Shown: positions 37,010 through 45,646, counted from the first letter of the stretch. The stretch: DNA of 64,000 nt from Desulfurella acetivorans A63 (GCA_000517565.1 CP007051.1:1166001-1230000), one strand, 5' to 3'. A program made the numbers and translations. The notes: generated by a model from the letters alone, not told the origin.

Positions 37010-37745
37010 TTTCCAAAACTTCTTTGAGTTTGTTTATAAATTTTGCTGCCAAAGCTCCATCAATAACTCTATGGTCGTAAGTAAGATAGTATGTCATAAT
37101 TGGTCTTATAACAATCTCTTTATTTACTACAACTGGTCTATCTACAATACCACCTGTACCTAAAATGGCAGATTCAGGCTGATTTATTATTACAGTTTCA
37201 AAACGATACCCTCCTCCAAAAGCTCCAAGATTTGTTAAACTGAATGTTGAACCTTTAACATCTGAAATCTCAAGTTTTCTCTCTCTAGCTTTATTTGATA
37301 AATCTTTCAGATTTTTGCTTATTTCTATGAGAGTTTTTTTATCAGCATTTTTTATTACAGGTACAATTAGTCCATCTTCAAGCGCTACTGCAACACCTAT
37401 GTTGACATCTTCCCAAATCTTTATTTCATTGTCAATTATGCTTGAGTTAATTAGGCTGAAGTCTTTTAGAGTCCTAGAAACAAAGTATACAAGTAAGTCA
37501 GTGTAGGTTATACGTACGCCTAATTCTGATTCTTTATTTAATAATTGTTCTCTTAAATTAACAAGCTCATAGGCGTCTATTTCTCCCATTACAGTAATTT
37601 GTGCAGAATTTGACAAACTTGAGTGCATATGTTCTGCAATTGCTTTTCTGGTACCAGTAAAAGGAATTACTTCTTTAACTTTCCTTCCATCATAAGAAGT
37701 TCCTTGGTTTTGTAAAAAAGCTTCAATATCTTCTTTTACAATTCT
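36975..37745 (-). pseudogene. 5'-truncated 2-oxoacid dehydrogenase E2 (dihydrolipoamide acyltransferase)
   Basis: The C-terminal catalytic domain is intact, with the family motif YDHRVIDGALAAKFI near the end and GSTFSLTNLGAFGG. The same frame is open further upstream to 37745 and reads RIVKEDIEAFLQNQG then VIPFTGTRKAIAEHM, the end of the peripheral subunit-binding domain and the linker. A TAA stands immediately before it. The lipoyl domain and most of the E1/E3-binding domain are missing. An internal ATG at 37628 could make a bare catalytic trimer domain, but it could not carry acyl groups. The break is beside the toxin-antitoxin locus. Confidence 0.75.
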
Positions 37746-37911
37746 TTATTGAGCCTTTCTGTTACAAAAGTTTTTAAAAATCAAAAAACATTTTACAGGG
37801 GTTGCGCCTAATTTGCCATAACAAATTCACACAATACATTTTACACTACCATTTTAGGGTATTTTATTGTTACGTCATTTTCTATTAAAAATAATTTTTC
37901 AACACTAATTT

Positions 37912-37959
37912 TTGACTTTCACAAATCTTTGCTTATAATACTTATAAAATACAAGTATT
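37912..37959 (+). promoter_or_regulatory. Promoter and operator of the RelE-type toxin-antitoxin pair
   Basis: TTGACT (37912-37917), 16 bp, TATAAT (37934-37939). An inverted repeat AATACTT/AAGTATT (37937-37943 and 37953-37959) overlaps the -10 box and start, as expected for autorepression by the ribbon-helix-helix antitoxin. Confidence 0.6.
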
Positions 37960-37975
37960 GTATAAGGAGGGTTAT

Positions 37976-38203
37976 ATGCCAGTTTCGATAAGATTACCAA
38001 AAGATGTAGAAGAAAGATTAGATAAATTATCAAAACTTACTGGAAGAAGCAAAACATACTATATAACCGAATCCATAAAACAGCATTTGGATGATATTGA
38101 AGATATCTATCTATGTGAGCAAAGACTGATTGATTTGCGATCTGGCAAAACCAGAGCATATACTTTAGAGGAAGTGGAGAAAGATCTTGGCCTGGGCGAT
38201 TAA
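37976..38203 (+). CDS. Ribbon-helix-helix antitoxin (RelB-type)
   Basis: I use the ATG at 37976 because GGAGG (37966-37970) is five bases upstream, giving 75 residues. The N-terminus MPVSIRLPKDVEERLDKLSK then TGRSKTYYITESI is the MetJ/Arc/CopG DNA-binding strand and helices. The acidic C-terminal part would wrap the toxin. It overlaps the toxin gene by 17 bp in another frame. Confidence 0.85.
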   Translation: MPVSIRLPKDVEERLDKLSKLTGRSKTYYITESIKQHLDDIEDIYLCEQRLIDLRSGKTRAYTLEEVEKDLGLGD

Positions 38204-38456
38204 ATTTGAAGAGTCTGCAAAAAAAGAATTGGCTTCTTTAGATAAACAAACAGCAAAGCGCATTATTACTTTTTTGAAAGAGCGCATAGCCTTATCTGAC
38301 AATCCAAGAAAATTAGGAAAAACTTTAAAAGGCTCAAAACTTGGCGACTTCTACAGATACAGAGTAGGCAATTACCGCATTATATGCGCAATAGAAGATG
38401 ATAATCTTCTTGTAATTGTTATCAGAGTCGCATACAGAAAAGAAGTTTACAGGTAG
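38187..38456 (+). CDS. RelE-family mRNA interferase toxin
   Basis: 89 residues. AWAIKFEESAKKELASLDKQ, the KTLKGSKLGDFYRYRVGNYR core, and C-terminal RVAYRKEVYR match RelE/ParE toxins. The basic and aromatic residues in the last segments are those used for ribosome-dependent mRNA cutting in RelE. The TTG start at 38187 overlaps the antitoxin end, which ensures coupled synthesis. Confidence 0.87.
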   Translation: MAWAIKFEESAKKELASLDKQTAKRIITFLKERIALSDNPRKLGKTLKGSKLGDFYRYRVGNYRIICAIEDDNLLVIVIRVAYRKEVYR

Positions 38457-38553
38457 GTTTAATTTAGTCACCTTTACAAAATCATACTCAGAATCCAACT
38501 AGATAAGATTGTCTAAAAAGCTCTATAATAAATAATAACAACAAACAAACCTT

Positions 38554-38712
38554 TTCAAGAATGTGGGTGAGATATTTACAGATGAAGTTATATCTTCTGC
38601 AATTTTAGACAGGCTTTTTCATCATTGTTTTCCATTCTTTATAACAGGTCCAAGTTATAGAACAAAAGAGTTGTTTCAGAAAACATACGATAGCCTGTTA
38701 AAGTCCATTTAA
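38554..38712 (+). pseudogene. C-terminal remnant of IS21 IstB
   Basis: The open frame reads FKNVGEIFTDEVISSAILDR then LFHHCFPFFITGPSYRTKEL, the end of IstB helper ATPases (W-E-FGD--IA-AILDRLLHH---I-I-G-SYR-K). The AAA+ core is missing. Confidence 0.65.
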
Positions 38713-38713
38713 A

Positions 38714-38904
38714 TTCTCCACCTTTAGCGCGTTTAAATTCCTCAGGTGAATTTGACTATTTTTTATAAAACACACACAAACATTTTAAATATTTTTATTA
38801 TTTTTTATTGTTTTAACAGGATGTTTTATATATAAACTGAGTTATAGTTTTTGCAATTAAGGACTTACCTAGTGGGGAAAATAAACGCGCTTTAGGTGGG
38901 GAGA
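38714..38904. repeat. About 190-bp element bounded by inverted repeats
   Basis: TCTCCACCTTTAGCGCGTTT at the left and AAACGCGCTTTAGGTGGGG then AGA at the right are inverted copies with small differences. The interior is noncoding AT-rich DNA with an ATATATAA-type stretch. Lying next to the IstB scrap, it may be an IS21 end pair or a small non-autonomous element. In 38905-39098 I see short frames starting ATGACATGCTC and ATGGATTTAGC with a good RBS on the second, but no family match. Confidence 0.45.
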
Positions 38905-39098
38905 TGACATGCTCTTTAACAATAGCCAAACAAACAAAGATACAAATAGCAATAAAAAAACGTAAAACTTTTTCAAGGAGGTGGATAATAAAATGGATTT
39001 AGCACAGTTACACTTTTTAAAAAACAAGGCGGTTCAAATTTATTGGCCTTGCTGGCTAAATTTTAGTTGACTTTTTACACCCTTAGATTGCGCGCATA

Positions 39099-39126
39099 TT
39101 GACATTTTAATTAAGCTGCTTATTAA
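39099..39126 (+). promoter_or_regulatory. Promoter of the Phd-type toxin-antitoxin pair
   Basis: TTGACA (39099-39104), 16 bp, TATTAA (39121-39126). The word CCCTTAGATTGCG lies just upstream (39080) and recurs upstream of the HicB-like gene at 52331. Confidence 0.5.
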
Positions 39127-39160
39127 TACTGTTAAGAACTTTTTAAAGGAGGTTGTAAGA

Positions 39161-39403
39161 ATGATTGTTGCAGCAAATGATTTAAAGAAAAAAGGCGTAA
39201 AATTAATAGACGAGTTAATAAAAAAAAACAACGAGATAATAATAAGCGTAAGGGGTAAACAAAAATATGTAATCGTTGATGTCGAAAGGTATGAAAAGCT
39301 CAAAAACAGCGAAATAGAACTTGCCTATCTTGAGACTATGAAAGATTTTAAAGAAAAAAGATATCATACTGATATAGAAGTCCACATTAAAAATATTTCT
39401 TAA
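39161..39403 (+). CDS. Phd/YefM-family antitoxin
   Basis: 80 residues starting IVAANDLKKKGVKLIDELIK then NNEIIISVRGKQKYVIVDVERYEKL, the compact Phd/YefM fold in which the N-terminal part binds DNA. The C-terminal tail (KEKRYHTDIEVHIKNIS) would neutralise the toxin. GGAGG is seven bases before the ATG. Confidence 0.83.
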   Translation: MIVAANDLKKKGVKLIDELIKKNNEIIISVRGKQKYVIVDVERYEKLKNSEIELAYLETMKDFKEKRYHTDIEVHIKNIS

Positions 39404-39415
39404 GCAGCACACATT

Positions 39416-39691
39416 ATGTATGAAATTGTATTTAGTGAATCTTATGAAAAAAGAGCAAAGCAGTTTTTTAAATTACACTCAGAATTAATCCAGCGTTATC
39501 AAAAAATACTCTACATAATGCAAAACAACCTTAATCATCCTTCCTTAAGACTGCATAAACTAAAAGGCAATCTTAAAGAATTATACTCCGCATCAATAGA
39601 TTTAAAATACAGAATTATTTTAGACTTCATAATAAAAGACAAAATGATTATTTTGGTTGATATAGGCGCTCACGATGATGTGTATTATTGA
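39416..39691 (+). CDS. RelE/YafQ-like toxin
   Basis: 91 residues. MYEIVFSESYEKRAKQFFKL, HPSLRLHKLKGNLKELYSAS and YRIILDFI then LVDIGAHDDVYY match the YafQ/RelE-like mRNA interferase group, with a conserved histidine in GAHDDVY. It begins 12 bp after the antitoxin. Confidence 0.83.
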   Translation: MYEIVFSESYEKRAKQFFKLHSELIQRYQKILYIMQNNLNHPSLRLHKLKGNLKELYSASIDLKYRIILDFIIKDKMIILVDIGAHDDVYY

Positions 39692-39870
39692 AAGTAGGCT
39701 TTCACTTTATCCTAAATAATCTAAAATCGTATAAATTACCCGCTATCCAGTTAAACTGATATTTTTAGAAATATTATTTAAAAGGCATTTTGAAAGTTTT
39801 ATAGTTTTTCAAAGTAGGTTTAGATTAAAATGATTTCATACGATTACTTTAGCCTAATGAGGTAAATAAA

Positions 39871-40878
39871 TTATTTTTGGAGAACGTTTTTTACTTCATC
39901 TAAGCTTTGGGCTTTGATTGCAATCTTTCTAAGACCTCTCAGTTTTTCTATATCCTGGATGTTTTTTATTACAAGAATTATGTCTTTTGGTAAATTACCA
40001 AACTTAGCCTCTAATGTATCTATCAAAGAGTTTCTGGCTTCGGTTGCAATACCTATTTCTAGACCTTTCTCCATACCTTTCTCCATACCTTTCTCCATAC
40101 CCTCAAGTAGTCCTTCTTCTCTTCCCTGCTTTATCCATTTATCAACCAATGGTGCCATTTTGTTACCTCCCAGTATTTCTTTGAAAGTTTTTTCTACTTC
40201 TTCTTCGTCATATGTCTCTAAATGAGAAATATAATCCAAAAAGACAAATATTGTATCCTCTTTTGTGTTTTTTATTATTTCAATTATTGTTTTTATGTTT
40301 TCTATGTTTTTTTCAAACACATGCTTTAGAAGGTATACTCCTGCTTTGAATTCTATATTGTCTATAGCTTTAAGGATTGTATCATCTGATATTTGGCTTG
40401 TGTCTGTTAGTATGTATTTGAAGTTTGGCAGGTAGTCGATTATGAGGTCTTTGTGTTTAAAGTAGTCTGCAAAGAAAATAGGTTTTTTCCAGGGCTCTAT
40501 GCCATGGTAGAAGACTATGGGAATTATAGGTTCATAGGGCTGATTGTTTTTTTGATTATAATCCCATACAGCATACATGTATGACAGTATCTGCAAAGGA
40601 GAAAAAGATAAGCTTTCTGATTTGTGTTCTATGATAAAGTATATTTGGGCGTCTTCTTCTTTGAACTTTACTCTAAAGGCTGCATCCATATATAGCTGTT
40701 TGTATTTTTTTGAGATTCTTTGGGTGTCTAGTGGGACTATTGAGTTTAAGTCAATGTATGGAAGGAGCTTTTTATCCAGTGTAAATTCTATTAGAGATTT
40801 TGCATTTTCCTTTCTTGAAAAAAGTGTTTTAAAGAATACATCATACTGCTGGCTTTTTATATTATCGTCTTTGTCCAT
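39871..40878 (-). CDS. Rpn-family recombination-promoting nuclease
   Basis: 335 residues. The N-terminus (QQYDVFFKTLFSRKENAKSL) and the nuclease core, with Asp in QLYMDAAFRVKF and E-x-K in YFIIEHKSES, mark the PD-(D/E)XK Rpn/YhgA family. IPIVFYHG follows. The C-terminus has the repeat GMEKGMEKGMEKG encoded by near-identical 12-bp tandem units (about 40070-40110), where slippage could change copy number. Rpn proteins cut DNA and promote recombination, and many are mobile or defence-associated. Confidence 0.8.
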   Translation of the reverse strand: MDKDDNIKSQQYDVFFKTLFSRKENAKSLIEFTLDKKLLPYIDLNSIVPLDTQRISKKYKQLYMDAAFRVKFKEEDAQIYFIIEHKSESLSFSPLQILSYMYAVWDYNQKNNQPYEPIIPIVFYHGIEPWKKPIFFADYFKHKDLIIDYLPNFKYILTDTSQISDDTILKAIDNIEFKAGVYLLKHVFEKNIENIKTIIEIIKNTKEDTIFVFLDYISHLETYDEEEVEKTFKEILGGNKMAPLVDKWIKQGREEGLLEGMEKGMEKGMEKGLEIGIATEARNSLIDTLEAKFGNLPKDIILVIKNIQDIEKLRGLRKIAIKAQSLDEVKNVLQK

Positions 40879-41088
40879 AGAAAGGCTCCTTGGTTCAAAT
40901 TATAGCATAGAAAAAAGAGGAGTCCGATTTAAATTGCAATTGGTGTTAAACATTTAATTTTATTTTTTCACTTTAACAAATTTTTCCATTTTTTGCTCTA
41001 AATCGTTTTAAAAAGATGGGGTCAATTGTCGCTTTCGCTTCCTCATAATTATACACAGAATAACAGATCAGATCAAGAGGGACAGAGC

Positions 41089-41117
41089 TTTACTTTTTCA
41101 TATTTAAATGATACAAT
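41089..41117 (+). promoter_or_regulatory. Sigma-70 promoter for the transposase/antitoxin-nucleotidyltransferase unit
   Basis: TTTACT (41089-41094), 17 bp, TACAAT (41112-41117), about 30 bp before the GTG start. The 40879-41088 stretch holds no gene; GGGGTCAATTGTCGCTTTCG lies near 41020. Confidence 0.5.
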
Positions 41118-41147
41118 TTAAAAACTAAAGGAAAGCTGGGGTATTAA

Positions 41148-42197
41148 GTGGCCAGAACACCAAGATTAAATATTGCAGGTTTTTATCATATCATTAATGC
41201 AGGTATTAAAAAAAGAGATATTTTCTTGGAGGATAGCGATTTTATTCAATTTCTCTCAATTATTGATGAATATGCAAAGCTATATAGCTTTGAGATTTAC
41301 TCTTTTTGCTTGATGAAAAACTATTACCACCTTTTGATGAAAACAAATAAGGGTAATATTTCAACTATAATGAAACAGATTAATATGAAATACGCAATTT
41401 ATTTTAATAAGAAATACAAAATGGCTGGTTCATTGTGGCAAGGTAGGTTTAAATCAAGGTATGTGTGGGATAGCAGCTATCTTGAAATCCTTGTTAAATA
41501 TATTGAATACAATCCAGTTAAAGCAGGTATTGCTTTAGATATTGGAGGATATAAATATTCAATGAACAGCAAAAGATTTGAGTTTGAGATGCTAAATTAT
41601 GAGTTGATAAACAGAGTTAATCTTAATGAATTTACTTATGAGGATTTGAAAAAGATTGATGATTTCTTTAATTCTAAAATAGCAATAAAAGACAACAAAG
41701 TAGAAAAAATTGAAAAAGTAGATAAAAAACAACTCAACTATTTTTTTGATAACTTTGAAAGAAAAAAAGCAATTTGTGAAGCAATAAAAAATGGATACTC
41801 ACAAGATGAAATTTCCAAATACTTAGATTTATCTATTAGTGCTATATCTAAATTAAAAAATAACTATCTAAGCAAAGAAAGGCTTTTTAATAAACTAAAA
41901 GACAAAGGAATATTTTGGAGCTTTGATAAAAACATAAAATATGATAATTTTAAAGACAATGTGTTTATTGAATATGTTTTAAGATATGGTGATTTTGACG
42001 ATATCAAAAAACTTATAAAGCTTTTTGGGAAAAGAAATGTTAAAAAAGTTTGGATGAAAACCCTTGCTCCTGACAAACGATTTATAAAAATAAATTTGAT
42101 GCTTGCTAGAGTATTTTTTGATATGAATGTGGAAGCTAATTATTTTAAAGAATTAAAAAATGGAAGACTTAAAAAACTTAAAATGCTTGCTACCTGA
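41148..42197 (+). CDS. REP-associated tyrosine transposase domain fused to HTH and DUF6922-like antitoxin domain
   Basis: Residues 1-150 are a Y1 (IS200-like/RAYT) transposase: FYHIINAGIKKRDIF, SFCLMKNYYHLLMKT, GSLWQGRFKSRY and YIEYNPVKAGI. The HUH metal motif normally reads NH-H-LL. Here it is N-Y-Y-H (residues 58-61), so the first histidine is lost. Residues about 205-238 form an HTH (AICEAIKNGYSQDEISKYLD then LSISAISKLK). Residues about 245-340 (GIFWSFDKNIKYDNFKDNVF then IEYVLRYGDFDDIKKLIKLF) resemble DUF6922, which I recall as the usual partner upstream of AbiEii-type nucleotidyltransferase toxins. The next gene is exactly such a nucleotidyltransferase and overlaps by 38 bp. The transposase part may therefore serve as a DNA- or RNA-binding module of an antitoxin. 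The start is GTG with GGGG upstream. Confidence 0.8.
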   Translation: MARTPRLNIAGFYHIINAGIKKRDIFLEDSDFIQFLSIIDEYAKLYSFEIYSFCLMKNYYHLLMKTNKGNISTIMKQINMKYAIYFNKKYKMAGSLWQGRFKSRYVWDSSYLEILVKYIEYNPVKAGIALDIGGYKYSMNSKRFEFEMLNYELINRVNLNEFTYEDLKKIDDFFNSKIAIKDNKVEKIEKVDKKQLNYFFDNFERKKAICEAIKNGYSQDEISKYLDLSISAISKLKNNYLSKERLFNKLKDKGIFWSFDKNIKYDNFKDNVFIEYVLRYGDFDDIKKLIKLFGKRNVKKVWMKTLAPDKRFIKINLMLARVFFDMNVEANYFKELKNGRLKKLKMLAT

Positions 42198-42780
42198 TGC
42201 ACAAAAGGTATTGCAAGAATTAATAAAACATAGTTTTTTATCAAAATATGTGCTGGTTGGTGGCAGTGCTCTTTCTTTGCATTTGTGTCATAGAAAAAGT
42301 GAGGATTTAGATTTTTTTACATACGAAAATAATTTCAATACAGATGAAATTTTGGGATTATTTAAATATTTTCAAAAAAAAGAAATACTCAATAGAACAA
42401 ATAAATTAATTGATGTATTATTAGATGGTGTAAAGGTCACATTTTTTAATGCCCATTGGGATTTTTTAAGATCTGCAAAAATTTCCAATTTTAATTTAGC
42501 AACGCAAGAGCAAATTGCAATAATGAAAACTAATGTTTTGTTTTTAAGAGCAAAATACAGAGATTATTATGATTTATATTTTTTGATAAAAAAATTTGGG
42601 ATACAAAAGGTTTATGAAATGTCCAAAGGTGTAGTTGAAGGTATAAATTTTAAAGTTTTTGCAAGCGCTTTATTATACATCGATGATATCGAAGATGAAA
42701 AAATAAATCATCTTCAACCTAAAGAAAAATTAAGTTTGCACAAAATCAGAGAATTCTTTGAACAAGAACTGAAAAAATAA
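42160..42780 (+). CDS. AbiEii/AbiGii-like nucleotidyltransferase (toxin)
   Basis: 206 residues. The nucleotidyltransferase signature is VLVGGSALSLHLCHRKSEDL followed by DFF (GGS at 34-36, acidic pair Asp-49/Asp-51 region). TQEQIAIMKTNVLFLRAKYR then DYYDLYFLI matches the second conserved region of the AbiEii family (K-----R---RDYYDL). Such toxins nucleotidylate tRNA acceptor ends or related targets. The gene starts inside the previous one and is its likely cognate toxin. Confidence 0.83.
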   Translation: MEDLKNLKCLLPDAQKVLQELIKHSFLSKYVLVGGSALSLHLCHRKSEDLDFFTYENNFNTDEILGLFKYFQKKEILNRTNKLIDVLLDGVKVTFFNAHWDFLRSAKISNFNLATQEQIAIMKTNVLFLRAKYRDYYDLYFLIKKFGIQKVYEMSKGVVEGINFKVFASALLYIDDIEDEKINHLQPKEKLSLHKIREFFEQELKK

Positions 42781-42892
42781 TATAAGAAAGAAAACTTATT
42801 TATACGATAGCTGTTTGTGCTAGACATAATAGAAAATGGATATAGTAAACTAAAATCTAAAAAACATTATTCTAATGATCCAAAATCAAAAC

Positions 42893-43939
42893 TCAATTAT
42901 AAAAACACTCTAAAAGATTTCTGTAAAATGCTTTTAAATTCAGTTTTATAGTATTTATTAAACTTTCATCTGAATCATTTTTATACAATTGGGACAAAAG
43001 ATTTGAGACGCTAAGATAATCTTTTTTGTCACCTATGGATTTATAAATGTCTATAGCTTTTGTTAGGTAATCTTCTGCTTTTTTATAATTGCTTTTGTCT
43101 AAGTATAACATGCCCAGATACTCGTAAGCTCGGGCCTGCCAATATCTATTGCCAATTTTTTCAGCTAAATCTTTGCCTGATAACAAATATTTTTCCGCAT
43201 CGGAATAGTTTTTTAATAACCTGTAAATATTTCCTAAATTAAGTTTGGCTTGTGTTTGCCCCAAAAAATTTCCATTTTGTTCGAATATATTTAAAGATTT
43301 TTTCAGATATTCAATAGACTTTTGATATTTTCCGTCATTTGAATAGACTACAGCTATATTGTTGTAATTAACTGCTTGGCTATCTTGGTCATTAATTGAT
43401 TTATTGATGCTTAAAGCCTGTTGGAAATAATCTAAAGATTTTGCGTAATCACCTTCCAAATTATACATTTCACCTAAATTATTTAATTGAGCTGCCTGGC
43501 CATTCATATTTTTTAATATTCTATAAAAATTTAGCGATTTTGTGTAGTAATAAATCGCATTTGTTTTATCATCTATATTCTGGTATGCAATACCCATTAA
43601 GTTTGATGTTAAAGCTAAATTTTCTATGGAAGTCGACATATTGTAGGCAGTTTTAAAATTTTTCAGTGCTGAATTAAAATCAGATACATTAAGATATGCT
43701 TTTCCAAGACATATATATGAATATATGTCTTTAGGCTGCCAAATTACAGCTTGTTTACCGGCATCTATAGCTTTTTTAAAATCTTGAAATTGTAAATAAT
43801 TAGAGCACTTGAGAACATAATTTTCCTTAGCTGTAACTGTCTGCCTTAATAAAACAAAAATCAAAATACAGTAAAGAGCAATTGCGATAGCAAATCTAAT
43901 TTTTGTTCTATTGATTTTTTTTCTTTCTAAGCGAAGCAT
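42893..43939 (-). CDS. Membrane-anchored TPR-repeat protein
   Basis: 348 residues. A basic start and one N-terminal membrane helix (IRFAIAIALYCILIFVLL, about residues 15-33) precede at least seven tetratricopeptide repeats, e.g. ALKNFKTAYNMSTSIENLAL and AINYYTKSL/DYFQQALSIN units with the A-G-Y pattern. The repeats would face the periplasm as a protein-interaction scaffold. The start lies inside the end of the Wzz-like gene (32-bp overlap), so a joint role in surface polysaccharide assembly is likely. Confidence 0.8.
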   Translation of the reverse strand: MLRLERKKINRTKIRFAIAIALYCILIFVLLRQTVTAKENYVLKCSNYLQFQDFKKAIDAGKQAVIWQPKDIYSYICLGKAYLNVSDFNSALKNFKTAYNMSTSIENLALTSNLMGIAYQNIDDKTNAIYYYTKSLNFYRILKNMNGQAAQLNNLGEMYNLEGDYAKSLDYFQQALSINKSINDQDSQAVNYNNIAVVYSNDGKYQKSIEYLKKSLNIFEQNGNFLGQTQAKLNLGNIYRLLKNYSDAEKYLLSGKDLAEKIGNRYWQARAYEYLGMLYLDKSNYKKAEDYLTKAIDIYKSIGDKKDYLSVSNLLSQLYKNDSDESLINTIKLNLKAFYRNLLECFYN

Positions 43940-45131
43940 ACTGTTTGATCAATTGCATGCGTTCTTTGTTTTCTTCATCTTGCGAAGCTTTTTCTATAAA
44001 CTCTTTAAAAAACGCTACAAATATGGATAGGAAAAATGCGGCAAAAGTAGATACTATAACAATTAACGCTCTTTTTGGGCTTATTCTAATTTGCGGCGGA
44101 GTTGCTTTGTCAATGACCTGAATTAAAGATGCACCTTTTGCTTCTTTTACAGATGCTTCTTCATATAGCTTTAAAAGCATCTCGTAGACTGTTTTTCTAA
44201 AACCAAGTTCGCCTACAACATTAGTATACTTTCCATAAAGGCTGGGAATTTTACCCAATGGTGTAATTGCATTATTGCTATTATTTGTGTTTGATTCAAG
44301 TGCTGAAAGTTGAGATCTTAAGCTAGATAGGGTAGCCTGCGCTTTCTGGTAGGCTGGATTATTAGGGGTTGCATATGTTCCCATTGCTGCAATTTGCGCT
44401 TCTTGCACCGCAATTTGCGCTTTAAGGTTAGCAATACTTGCTATAGAAGCTTTTGTTTGTTCGCCAAGCTCAATAACGCCAGTTTTTTTCTGGAAATTTT
44501 CTACATTTTTTTCTGCTTCAACTAATTTTATATAAGCTTTTTTAAGTTCACTCTCAAAAAATTTCCTATCAATGCTGGCCTTTGTAATGGCAAGGTGATT
44601 ATTTAAATCCCTCAATGCAGCCACAAAAGCATTAGCAATTTGAGCTGATCTTGCTGGATTTTTATCTTTATAGCCAACTGTAATGATGCCTGTCTTAGTA
44701 TCGATTTGAACATCCAAATGTTTAAGTACAGCTTTTCTTGCCGAATCAATATTTTTTGCTTTATACAGCTTCATTAGGTTAAACTGCTTGATAATTCTAT
44801 CTACAACAAAATCACTTTTTAGTAAATTTTCATAAATTTCTGATGGATTTTTAGCAGAGATCCCTAACCCCACTGCTGCAGCAGCAGTTTGAGCAAATGC
44901 TGAGCTCAGAGATGATTCTGCTCCTTGAGGGGGCATCAAAGTAGTTTTAGCTTCATATACTGGCGTCATCAAAAGACTTATTATTATGCTCAATACAGCA
45001 ACGCCAAATGTTATGGAAAATATAAGTTTTTTGTGCTTCAGTAAAACAATAAATAAATCAAGGAGATTTATTTCATCGTCATCCGAAACGTTTTGATAAC
45101 CCAGATTGTTTTTTTCCTGATTTTCAACCAT
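43908..45131 (-). CDS. Wzz/GumC-type polysaccharide chain-length determinant
   Basis: 407 residues with two membrane helices (about 32-60 and near 355-380) around a large periplasmic domain. The Wzz N-terminus reads DEINLLDLFIVLLKHKKLIF. A coiled-coil segment follows (ASIDRKFFESELKKAYIKLV and the alanine/glutamine-rich IASIANLKAQIAVQEAQIAA). The proline-rich motif before helix 2 is TPPQIRISPKRALIV. It controls O-antigen or exopolysaccharide length. No glycosyltransferases or Wzx/Wzy are next to it here. Confidence 0.83.
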   Translation of the reverse strand: MVENQEKNNLGYQNVSDDDEINLLDLFIVLLKHKKLIFSITFGVAVLSIIISLLMTPVYEAKTTLMPPQGAESSLSSAFAQTAAAAVGLGISAKNPSEIYENLLKSDFVVDRIIKQFNLMKLYKAKNIDSARKAVLKHLDVQIDTKTGIITVGYKDKNPARSAQIANAFVAALRDLNNHLAITKASIDRKFFESELKKAYIKLVEAEKNVENFQKKTGVIELGEQTKASIASIANLKAQIAVQEAQIAAMGTYATPNNPAYQKAQATLSSLRSQLSALESNTNNSNNAITPLGKIPSLYGKYTNVVGELGFRKTVYEMLLKLYEEASVKEAKGASLIQVIDKATPPQIRISPKRALIVIVSTFAAFFLSIFVAFFKEFIEKASQDEENKERMQLIKQYASLRKKKNQ

Positions 45132-45204
45132 TAAATATTTCTATATCCCAAAAGTTTCAATTAATCCAACTTTCCAACTGCCATTTTCTTTGTACATTTT
45201 TAGA

Positions 45205-45441
45205 TCAAAAGGCTCTTGAGCCTTTTTGTATTTTATAAGATTGCTCAAGCGGTGATACAAGCATATTCTTTACGGGCGATATAGACGCAAGATACAAAAC
45301 AACAGCACAAAAAAGACTCAAATAAAACACGAACTTTTTCTTTGTCGAAAATAAGGATATAACCAAAAAGGCGATTATTATTGAGCCTGGTGGAAATATG
45401 GCGTATTCTATAAGCTTTTTTGCTGCTTCAATCATAATCAT
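45205..45441 (-). pseudogene. N-terminal fragment of a YdcF/ElyC-like (DUF218) membrane protein
   Basis: Residues 1-70 have two membrane helices and the start pattern LIEYAIFPPGSIIIAFLVIS then YLASISPVKNMLVSPLE, typical of the DUF218/ElyC N-terminus. The catalytic DUF218 domain is absent. After QKGSRAF the frame stops. In the adjacent frame AQEPFDLKMYKENGSWKVGL runs to a stop at about 45138, apparently the C-terminus of an unrelated protein. This is a deletion junction. Confidence 0.5.
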
Positions 45442-45646
45442 GAAATTTTTTTAATAAACTAACTAGAAACAGCCGTTTAACTATAATTTTAAAAAATACA
45501 GTATTTAGTTGATTTCGTTTATTTTTTAACCTGTTGAAAAAAGTGTTATGCTGAAATTGTCTTTCTAATATTGAAATATCTTTTTTGAGACCACAAAAAT
45601 GATCAATTAATGTTTCTACAATTTTGTCTTCGAAATTTTTTCTCAT
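45428..45646 (-). CDS. Short hypothetical frame
   Basis: 72 residues, lysine-rich, starting MRKNFEDKIVETLIDHFCGL. It overlaps the YdcF-like start by 14 bp. There is no clear ribosome binding site and no family I recognise, so it may not be a gene. Confidence 0.25.
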   Translation of the reverse strand: MRKNFEDKIVETLIDHFCGLKKDISILERQFQHNTFFNRLKNKRNQLNTVFFKIIVKRLFLVSLLKKFHDYD

